Shown here in pieces: positions 15,101-27,100 of a DNA stretch of 64,000 nucleotides. The notes under the pieces are model-generated. The model saw only the letters and a list, made by a program, of their open reading frames with translations. It did no database searches and was not told where the DNA came from. This stretch comes from Phoronis australis. Its lineage: Eukaryota; Phoronida; Phoronidae. The position numbers were made by a program, and so were the translations under genes. The first letter of the stretch is position 1; every line of letters starts with the position of its first letter. Location: the NCBI GenBank assembly GCA_002633005.1, contig NMRA01000632.1:1-64000 (forward strand), given 5' to 3'.

Positions 15101-18100
15101 ATGTCCTTGTTAACTTATATGTTCCATTACAATACCACATCTCCCACAGTTTTAAATTAAATTCTTTTCAAAGAAAATCAGAGGGAAGCAGACCACAACC
15201 TCAACATTGTACGTTCCCATCAAAACTGCAAGCTACATTGCCATCCATTACCTGACCTGTTTATCCATAGCCAGTTTGCTATCCATAACCTGACCTGTTT
15301 ATCTATAGCCAGTTTGCCATCCATAACCTGACCTGTTTATCCACAGCCAGTTTGCCATCCATAACCTGACCTGTTTATCAACAGGCAGTTTGCCATTCAT
15401 AACCTGACCTGTTTATCTGTAGCCAGTTTGCTATCCATAACCCGACCCGTTTATCTATAGCCAGTTTACCAATCATGACCTGACCTGTTTATCAATCGCC
15501 AGTTTGGAGCAAGCCAATATGAGACATGTGGCACAGGCCTGTTCATCACTGGACAACTGAGTGAAGTAGGCCTTAATCTCCGGCTGATCTGGACCTTGCT
15601 TCTCTAGCAACAACTGTCGCAGCTGGTCGACGGGTCTAAGCTTGGACACCAGGTGGCTCCCCTGCGCAGTGAGTAGTACAAATCTGCGGATGGGTTCCAG
15701 GTGCTGAGTCACCACCTGCGGAGGATCAGCACGACGTGCCAACGGTAGGTCACTGGGATCGATGTAAAAGTTGGTTGGCGCGGTCGGAACCTCGGCCACG
15801 GCCCAGGTGTGACCATCAATAGCGTTAGTGTTCTGTAATTAATCATACAAAATGCTTACCATTTTTCATGACGAAGAACTTAAACATAGATTATGTCCCA
15901 TGTAAAATGCTTTACTCATGGCATAAACAATTTGATGTATGTTCTGATAAACATAATTATGTACTGTATGTTCATTGAAACAAGAACTGATTGATGAAAG
16001 TACTTTCAATTCATGAAATATGACCAAATACTACACTCAGTGACTCAGTTTTACATAGAATGTCGTAGACTAGGCCCAAAAAACAAATAACAATAACAAC
16101 GAAGAACCAGTCTCCCCACAAATCCCAAACCCAAACTATTTACAGTTATCGTAGTTTTCAGAAGCTATTAACATTGACGCAAAAATTGGGAAGAAAACCA
16201 GCAAAACATTATTCGCAAATCATTGAAAATTCAAGCCAAAAATTTTCACTACAACGTTTTTGACATGATGAAAGCAATGATCCCATTGTGCTGCTTAGTA
16301 TACAAGGAATGAGCGCAAAAAACACTGTTAAGTAAAGCATGTTAAAATCAAAATTGGTCACTTACAAACACCTCCATCAAGCTCTGTTGGAAGGGGAAGG
16401 AGTCAGGACTAGTGGTCCACAAGAGGTCGCTCTCGTTAGCCTGGGAGGCAGACATTAACAGGGTACCTGGACACAATAAAAGACTCAAAGCAATTTTCAA
16501 GGAGTTGACGTATATTCAAGAAGTTAGGGAAAAGCTAGTCCCGACACCTGACTCCAGTTTAAATATTGTGTTGAATGTGATTTGCTTTTAAAAACCAAGC
16601 AGGTGAAGTAAAACTTGTTGGATCAAACATAACCACGAGATTTCATCCATGTAAGGCAAAATAGCACTTATCTAAAAGACCGAAAGCACGAATTAAAGCA
16701 AACAGTGGTTCTTTCTCAAAGAGTCTACTGACTAAAAATGGCTTAGCCCGTTTCACAAAGTCAGACTAAGGTTAAAAGTCAAAAAATCTTTCTACAACTC
16801 GAACCCAAACGACAGAAATCCATAGCCTGCTTGTGAGCAGACAAAAGGTCAAAGTCAAAAGACGAAAAATTATTATAACTTTTTGCTATATGCTCTTTGA
16901 GAAAGAGGCCCCTGGAATGCTGACTTGTCCTGAGCAAGGAAAAGATCCAACTTAATACGCATGTCTCACTTATTTGAGTTCAAGCAACCTATCATCTACA
17001 TGTCATATGTATGCAACACTGAAGATCAACATCTTTAAAGAAAATCCCAGAGGAGTTAATTATTCATCTTTGAATAACCTTGATTATGAAGGTACTGAGT
17101 TGAAGGTCACCACGTTGCGTCAATTGCCAATGTTTGCTACAAATTTCCTTTTTAAGCAAATTAAAGATTCTTCATCTTCAGACCAGCTTTTGTTATTGGN
17201 ACCAAATACTACACTCAATGACTCAGTAAAATTACCTTATATTAGATAGTTTACATAGAATGCCGTAGACTAGGCCCAAAAAACAAATAACAATAACAAC
17301 GAAGAACCAGTCTCCCCACAAATCGCAAACCCGAACTATTCAGTTATTGTAGTTTTCAGAAGCTATTAACACTGACGCAAAAAATGGGAAGAAAACCAGC
17401 AAAACATTATTCACAAATCATTGATAATTCAACCCGAAAATTTTTGCTCCAACATTTTTGACACGATGAAAGTAATGATCCCATTGTACTGCTTAGTATA
17501 CAAGAAAAGACCGCAAAAAACGCTGTTACGTAAAGCATGCTAAAATCAAAATTGGTCACTTACAAACACCTCCATCAAGCTCTGTTGGAAGGGGAAGGAG
17601 TCAGGACTAGTGGTCCACAAGAGGTCACTCTCGTTAGCCTGGGAGGCAGACATTAACAGGGTACCTGGACACAATAAAAGACTCAAAGCAATTTTCAAGG
17701 GGTTGACGTACAATCAAGAAGTTAGGGTAAAGCTAGTCCCGACACCCGACTCCAGTTTAAATATTGTGTTGAATGTGATTTGCTTTTAAAAACCAAGCAG
17801 GTGAAGTAAAACTTGTGCAAGTTGGATCAAACATAACCACGAGATTTCATCCATGTAACGCAAAATAGCACTTATCTAAAAGACCGAAAGCACGAATTAA
17901 AGCAAACAGTGGTTCTTTCTCAAAGAGTCTACTGACTAAAAATGGCTTAGCCCGTTTCACAAACTCAGACTAAGGTTAAAAGTCAAAAAATCTTTCTACA
18001 ACTCGAACCCAAACGACAGAAATCCATAGCCTGCTTGTGAGCAGACAAAAGGTCAAAGTCAAAAGACAAAAAATTATAATATAAAATAACTTTTTGCCAT

Positions 18101-21100
18101 ATGCTCTTTGAGAAAGAGGCCCCTGGAATGCTGACTTGTCCTGAGTAAGGGAAAGATCCAACTTAATACGCATGTCTCACTTATTTGAGTTCAAGCACCC
18201 TATCATCTACATGTCATATGTATGCAACACTGAAGATCAACATCTTTAAGAAAATCCCAGAGGAGTTAATTATTCATCTTTGAATAACCTTGATTATGAA
18301 GGTACTGAGTTGAAGGTCACCACGTTGCGTCAATTGCCAATGTTTGCTACAAATTTCCTTTTTAAGCAAATTAAAGATTCTTCATCTTCAGACCAGCTTT
18401 TGTTATTGGTGGAGAACAACTTCCCGCAATTCTGACGAGAAGCTTGCCAAGACACAAAGCTTACCTTTGTGATAGTGTGCCATGTGTACTTTATTCGGTC
18501 GTTGTGGTGAGGTGGTAGTAGCGAACCCTGGTGGCAGGCGTACATGAACCAGTGTCAACATGTTCGGTCGGCCACCATTGGTGTTGAATGGGTTGGTCGT
18601 GAAGTACAGGCGGACACCTGTGAATGACAAGACACACTGACACACATGACACATTCTGTTTAGAAATTGAACGTGGTAAGCATTTCTCAATGTAAGGTAA
18701 TGGATGATATTATCGACTAGTCGGCGTATTTATCCAAATACCTACAAAACTGCTGGTTGCAAGAAACAGTCCTAAATAGGTACTCAACTAAGTTTCCTAA
18801 ATCTGCATAACTATGGACAAGTGAAAACTCTGATTGTCTTTTCTTACACTGTTTTAGTTTGCTGACTAAGTCAGTTTTTGGTTATGATATAAATCGAGAG
18901 TAAACTCTCAATATTTCCTAAAATAAGTATAGACATCTTTTCATGCAATGCAATTTATGAACTAAGTCCCTATTTTTCACCGAAAAAAGGTTCAGATTTA
19001 CTTATTTATTAGAAAATGTCATTAGACAACGAGGAGCTCATAATAAAGACAAAATGATAGAAAAGGATAACAATCTATGCAGAAGATGTAGGGAACTTAG
19101 TTGGGTGCCTATTTGGGACTGCTTAATGTATCTGGGCACAGTACCCCCACTCGTTTACTTTCACATTACTGCGGTGAATAAATAGATAGATGTAAGTGTA
19201 CCCTATATCTACCCCCTCTGATCAAGGTCTGAATCTGCACTTGCAGCCTTGCAGCATACAAAATGTCAAGAAACCCCAACAGTCTACTCTAGACAAACTT
19301 GATACTTTAAATCAGATAAATTCATTTGTTAATTATCCACAGTGTATCATAAAATCCCAAACATAAGGCCATGCCTTCATGTAAGGCAACAACTTATAAT
19401 TTAGCTATAAGACTGAGGCCTTACACAAGGGATCATTACATTTTAAGTGTTCCTAAAAATACACAATTTCCTCTCTAAGGTGATGACTTAACTTGACAAA
19501 ACATGCTGTAACATATTTGTTTTAATTGTAAAGTTTATTTTTCCTGAAGTGGTTTTAGCCAACCAAAATTATTAATCATCTTTGGCTGCAAGCCATTGTG
19601 GTAATGGCCGGAGGATAAAAAGCACAAGAAAAATAAAGACTAGCAGCTTTGCATCCAAATAAACAGTATAGATTTGTGTACAAACTAAGGGTTGTTCCAG
19701 CAAAAAATGTATGGGGGGAGGCACTTTTATTTTGTACCCACCGCCTATATTTTTCATTTATTTCTCCAACCCATTACCCATAATTTTTTAATTAATAGGA
19801 ATTGAAACATAAAATCCAACACTTGCAAACAAATTGCCTCCAGGATGACGTGTTAAGAAATTAGATGATTGACAGACAAGAACTAGTTGTCTTGTCCAAT
19901 ATTGTCAAAAACTAAAATAGCCAAGAGAGTGGTCGAATCAAAACCAAAATGACTTTTGTCAACGCATCCATCCCTGCTATATATTTTGTGCCAAATTTCC
20001 AGTTGTGCCCAGCACTTTTTGAGATAATGAACCTGTCTTGTCAAAAACTAACGGGGTGCCACAGTAGTTGAATCCAGTGTCAAAAACATGACTGGTGCCG
20101 GCATATTCTTGCGATATACTTCTATTTTGAATTTCACCATGATCAGTGAAGCTGTTTTGAGATAACATACAAGGAATGGCTTGTCGAAAACTAAAGCAGC
20201 CAACATGGGGTACCAAGCTTGCCAAATCCGTCCAGAAATTGACTGGTGCAGGCGCATCCTTGCCAAGTACCTCTATACCAAATTTCATCATGATCCGCCA
20301 AGCGGTTCTTGAGATAATTGATGGACAAGAAATGATAATGACAGACGGACGGACCATAAAGTTTTTGTGGGTGCAGAAAAATTCCATGTGAGATCACAAC
20401 TCATATCAGTTATCAGAAACATGCTTTTCAAAGACACCTGTGAGCAATACTTTTGACAGCCACCAGGTGTCTCTGTTCACCATGTGTCTGTAATGTCAAT
20501 AAGATTTTTTCAATTTCATGGATCTATGGATCTCTAACTGTCTCCACGAACACTTTTAGATTACTATGTCAAGTTAACATTGGAGCATGTCTATCTTACT
20601 CCTCATACTTTTTATTTAAAAATCATCAATTTTCTTATACGTGTTAACACCAGTTTAGTGTAACAGTTGCAGAAATTTTCATTCTAATATGACTGCAGTA
20701 CAACATCTCCTTGTAATCAAGTTGCCCATGACTTGAGTAATGGCGTAGTGTACATATTGCACTCTTTACACTGGCAACATAGGATTGTTTTAGTGTTTCC
20801 GGATATGTTTGGGTATTTGTCAAGTGAGTTTTGGTGAGTTTTTGATTTCTTTTGAGATGTGATTGGCTGAAAATATCAACCTGTTGAACATTTTACAGAT
20901 CAAGAAATACCACAGAGTTCTAATGCTTTACTTCTTACAAGAACGACCACCCATAATTTGAGTTTTTTTTTGAAGATCACCACCCATGAATTTTTATTTC
21001 AACTGCCATACCCGCCTCCCATACAGATTAGCTGGAACAACCCTAAAGGACATGGCCTTATATTCAAAATTATTACATTCTTAAAGATGCTCTTTCCTAT

Positions 21101-24100
21101 ATATTCACCAATTTAGAACACAGGGCGAGTTTCGTCAGTCAGAAGATACCACTAAAATACGAACATTTGTCAACTTTCAGCTCCGTTTGTGTTTGCCTTA
21201 TTTCAGTGTTAATCTTTTAAAAAAAATTAAAAAGTGGGCGGGATTTCCACGAAAGCCTCATTACAGAGTGAGTACCCATAATGCATGAATCAGCTGTTAC
21301 TCATTAATGTGGCCATTTTAGGTAGTAGTACACCACCAAATCAAAATTAAATTAATATTAAAAGTCACTTAAATTTGAAAACATTTGGTCAGGAGCTGTA
21401 TTGAATGGGCATTATTTGAGCTTACGTTCTGACTGACGCAACTTACGTTGCGGAGTTTTTAACTGAACACAGAACACACTATTTCCAAGGTCTCATATGG
21501 GACTTTACAGTATAGTGACAAGGTATAAGTTTGTAGACAAAGTTCAAACTCCCTCACCGGCATGTGTTACTGCCACCAGGTGGATGTTGACAGACTCTTG
21601 TTTAGTGATGGCGGCTATGTGGACGATGGGCTTGAAGTTGGACCGGTCGATGGTTCTGCACAACATAAAGGTAGAGTATGAGAATGGGATTCCGAACAGG
21701 ATTCACAGATACGCGCCATCTGGTGGTAATACAGGACAACATCAACCATGATACTGAGCTAGATGATATACACCAGGAAAATATCAACCATGATACTAAG
21801 CTATATGATATACACCAGGATAATATCAACAATAATGAGATGCTACACATTATCTGATACTGAAGAATAAGTCAGGTCACAGTGAGGGAGAGCGACTATA
21901 ACTTAACGCAGGATTACATCACTTTTGATACTAAGACAATGAACAACACCGTCAGGTGGTATTGAGTAAAATGTGTTCTTGGACTCTAAATACAGTTTCT
22001 GCAATTCTCCATTTTGTACAAAAATTCCCAAAATCGCAGTTTTCTATTTTTCAAACGCTATTACATTAACTGCAAATAATGGACAATTCACGAAAGTTGA
22101 CAGCAGAAACCATGCTAGTAATGAACTAAAGCTTTTTCAATCTTTATTTTTGTGGAGACAAAATTTCACATATTACACACATTGTGTGCTAAATATGTGA
22201 AGAATTACCGACTGGCCCAATCTCAGACTAGTCTCCAGAAACGAGTCTCAGTGTTAGAGTATGAATTATCATTGTCGACTCTGTCATGTATTCATAATAT
22301 AATATACGTGTCACTCAATGTCTCCTGTCATTCAGGGTTCTACTGCACCTGGAGACATATTCAGAGACTACACAAAATTCTCACGATCCAAAACAGTGAC
22401 ATATTACACCATCACTCACTTGGCAACTAATGCAGCATTCTGTACAGTGGTGCTCTCTGACACCGCCGCTATGCGACTCATCCCTTTCCCATCCATGGCC
22501 ATGTCGAAGACTTGGATTGTTCCCTTCTCTGATCGGGTGTACACAATGTGGCGAGAATCGTCTATGCTTATTTGAACAAGTGGATCTGTAAACAAGAAAC
22601 CTAAATGCTGAAACCATAACTACATGCTGCATCCCTTAAGGGCAATGCTGGGGCGTTAACATGCGACTAAGATGCATAGAAAACAATATGTTTCTAACGG
22701 ACACTAGGAGGTGCAGCAGTCGTCAAATCTGCCAGAAAATTGGATGGTGCTGGCACACTGACATTATACTGAAAATCCCCTTGTCATGATGCTGCAGTGG
22801 TTCAACCTATTCCAAAAACAAATCGTTCGGTGCATTAACATCACATATGTCTGTGCCAAGTTTCGTTGACATCTGTCAATCAGGGGGCGGGGCAGATTGA
22901 AAAGTGGCATGAACCGTTCTAGTGATGCCCTTTACCACTGTACCAAATTACATTAAGTTCCTACCACCAGAGGTTATCGAGATGTTGAGCAGACATCCGA
23001 ACAACTGAACAAAGTGATGACTATAAGCGACCACGTATACATATGTGGCTGCATAAAAACAACAGTTGAAATATTTCAATTTGACCATTTGTCAACAGAC
23101 TTATTTTATAGCAGTCAAATTGTCAACAAAGTGAAATTTTCTTCTTGAAACATACAGATGGGGGGAGAAAGGTCCGCCTCAGAAAAACAAAAAGTCTGAG
23201 AAACGAGACAAAAGTCCACTAAAAGGCGCAGACACACAGTTCACAGTGTGAAGGTGGTACCCCGTTTTTTTAGTCCTCCCGCTTTTATAGTCAGCAAAAG
23301 GTCCACACCATAAGAAATTCGAGCCCCCATATTAAAGGCTGGGTGCGCGCATGTAATTGATTGTGCTGTACGCAGCCCTACAAACTTCATGCCCACCAAA
23401 AAGACCCTGTGAGCTCTCTTTTTGGCACAGTAAAATCAACGGCAGGGGCTCGTTCAGAAATCCCTGGCATTATTTTTGTCCGTAACTGTATTCTATTGCA
23501 GCACATATTGCTACCTTAAGTGAGTACCAGGTAAACACTTACCATCATCAGCAAAAGAGAAATTAAGAAATGATGGTATGAACAGCGAAAGTGCACTGGT
23601 AGAGTGGTTGATTTTTCGACATCTTCGACTAAACCACCCATCCTCTGCCTGAAATAAAAAGGTTAAATCTTATTTGTCTTTGATGTTAAAGTACTTATGG
23701 AAAGTCTAATTATAGTTTCAATTGAATCTGAGAAGCCACTTCAGATATCAGAAGCCCCGAACTAAGACAAATTTTGACATATTTTTTCTATGGATTACTC
23801 ATCACCACAGACTTTGTCAAAACTGCAAATTTTGTCATGACAGTAGAAAATCGCTCTGACTTCATGTTAGCTGAGATATCGATAGCTCTCTTATCAGTCA
23901 AATGTCCCTTTTCCAAGACTGGAATACTATGATTTTACATTGAAAAGAACTGACACAGTGCTCCAGATGAGGAATTGTGAGACATGGCCAGAGACCACCA
24001 CGTTACTAGAAAATTGACCAATTTGGCCTAATTCCTATTTCGAGCATGGTGATGTGTGTATGGCTAATTATTTATCAAATCAACTCTACAGTAACATTTG

Positions 24101-27100
24101 GTGATCTCGGGCGGGTAATGTACCTGATAAACCAGCTCGTAGAGACAGCCATCTTTACTGGCCATGAATATCCTGCCGTTGTCATCACCGTTGATGTTCA
24201 ACATATAGGCGTTGTCCGTCGGGATGGAGAACAGGGGCTCCGGCAACAGGTGCATCTCGCCCACGCCTTCGTATGCATCTGCAAAATCAACACCTGTCAC
24301 AATGGTGAAGGAATGATGGGTGTATACAGGGTGACTGAGGATCACTGGCCATTATTAAAGACCACAGTACAGTGGTTTTCAAAAACAAGTCGACTATTTT
24401 TCTTCTAGACAAAAATCGGAGAAACTGGGAAGCAAAACATATCTGGCTAATTTCCAAGCGATTCAGACAGTATTACTTTTCATTTGTTTTCTGTGTCGGC
24501 TTTCCAGATAACTTCGCCGAAGCCGGACGAATTTTGTCAAGCCCAATTTTTTCAAAATCACTATAGATGCAACAAGTAATCTCACACAATTCTGTTTCCC
24601 CCTTACAACGACTAATACCGTTTACGACAAAAACAACGGGGAGTGACTCATCAATTGCATGGGCAAAATCCGTACCGTAGAACGGCGTTTCCACCTCGCT
24701 ATCATTCTGGTAAATTCCATGCTATTCCTCGTCATGACAAATGAATACTAAATGACAGTGAATCTTCTTTATCTCGGGGGAATTTCAGATCATTTTGAGC
24801 GATTACTTTACCGAGCACCGTACGTTCTTATGCTCCGATGCAAATCCAATTTCCAGACTGTAGCATTCACTATACATCGAAAGCACTTAAAATAACACAG
24901 CACAGCAGATCCCAGGATCGCAAACAGTAAGACACACAAGCAATGTACTTCAATGGTGAGTCTTGTCTTACTTCGATTGTGCACTTGTTAAATGAGAAAA
25001 TTCTGAAACACGGCAATATACGATACTTTCCACGATTATACTACTAACAGGGTGGTGCTCACAAGAGACATTTTCTGTGTATAAACCCCACCCTCAACTT
25101 TTTTGTCTTTAAGTCTCAAGTTGCACGTTTTTGGGACTTTGAAAGGGCGCAGTCTTGTTTTTTTTTACAAAAACGCCCGCATTTCACCTTGTTTGAAAAG
25201 CAACAGAAAAAACGTTCTTGTTGATGTCAAGAAACACGAAAAAATTCTGAAAGATAAGTGTGTGTAGGTAAACTATCTATTGCCGTTCTGACAATACTTA
25301 CCTTTAGGCACGGCAAAGCTTACTCCTAATAACACTATATCCACAGGAGTAGCCAGGCAGAGTAAGTACTGAATGTGTGGTTGAAATATACCTGCAAGCA
25401 GAAAATTTTGATAAATTTGCCCAGCTCACAAGTATGCAAAATCTAAATGTTATGAAGACTATAATCCCCACTGAAACTCAAGAAATCAATCAGTTATGTA
25501 ATTTGTTAAACATGTTACGTGTTTTGAAAATTTATTTAATTTCCCTGTCTACACATACGCACATGCATGCACGCACGCACGCATGCACCAACCCACCAAC
25601 CCACCCACCCACACACCTGTACTGCTGTAAGCCCATCCCCTCACTTTTGGGGTACCTACCTACTTGGGTATAAGCCCACCTATAAGTCCATGTCAAATCA
25701 ACTTTTAACTTGCACCTTGTCGTTAAGTGTGCCTTAAAAACAGAACCCAACACTAACATCGAAAGTGTGCTGGCCGCTTATGGGCTAATCCACAAATCAA
25801 GCACATGGACTTATTCACGAAAGTCTGACATAAACCTACCAGGGTACAAGGTCACTCCCCTTTTTGAAGCTCCTCAATGACAAGCCAATCAATTTATACC
25901 TGAGTGGATACAGTGTATCCATTACCTGGTTTGTTTTTATGCACAATTCTAACACACGTATACTGTGTTACCTGGTTTGGGTTTCACAAGTCCAACGCTG
26001 ATGATTGTTTCACTGAGTCCATCAAAATACGCAAGGTCTCCTCTGAAATGAGGACAAGGAAAGAATTTTAAAAAGACGACAAAAATTTCTTCAAAGTTCA
26101 CAAATGAACACATGCAGTAACCTGAGTAAAAAGCCACCTAATTCGGTTACAATTACCAACTGATCATTTTTCAATAGTATTATTATGAATGCTAGCAATT
26201 TTTAAAATATTGAAAATGGTAAAATATTACTTTTGTACTTTTGCCACTCATTTATAAATTGCACAATAATGTGAAAATAAAAATTGCAGTCGTATTGTGC
26301 CTTCAACAGGTTAAACTTTACTGTGGTGTAAACCAAGCACAACAGAAAAAGCAAGATTGTTTTTGAGACCCTTAGCAACTTCTTACAACTATTTGCAACA
26401 AAAACTACATTTCTTGCGTGCACGACTGATGGCCCAGTGTCCAAATGGTACCGTGTTCCGTTGTGCAGACTGCACCATCAAGTTAATCACAATGTACAGA
26501 GGTCACGCTGGTACACCTACACCACTAAGGCGAGAAGACCAGGGACAGCTTTTCCATCATATTCCGTACAAGAGGGACAGTTGTTAAAGTTTTAATAAGG
26601 TAAATCCAGTTGAATCGCTCATAATACACTGTTATTGCCGCAAGTTGACTCACCCATCTTCATACTTCCACACAAATATGTCACTGTCGATAGACAACCA
26701 CGCTCGACTGATCTCAGGAAACAATCCCATCATGCAATTGCACTGCATGTGGCCGAACTGCTCAACAAGCTCGGCAGGCAAAGGTACTCGACGAACATTA
26801 CCAAGGACAGGCAGAGTAGACAGTCCACTTTGCACCTCAACCAAGTCAGGGTAGTCGAAGTCGTTGAGACCGCTGACACTAGGGTTCTCTGAATGACAGA
26901 TATTGCATAACATCACTTTTAAAATCTAGGAAGCCAGGGAGGCATTCCATAGATCTATGAAGGGCAATCATAAAAAATCAAGATCACACACGACACATAA
27001 AATCACGAGACATAGAGTCAAAGGCCAGTGTTTACCAAGTATGCTCAAGACTTTATTAACACAACCTGGAATGAAATGGCATCCAACAGGTTTTGAAATG

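Noticed and set aside
24473-24694. 73-codon minus-strand frame in the intron between NUP155 exons 4 and 5
   Set aside because: It has no family resemblance, and exons 4 and 5 join perfectly in phase without it.
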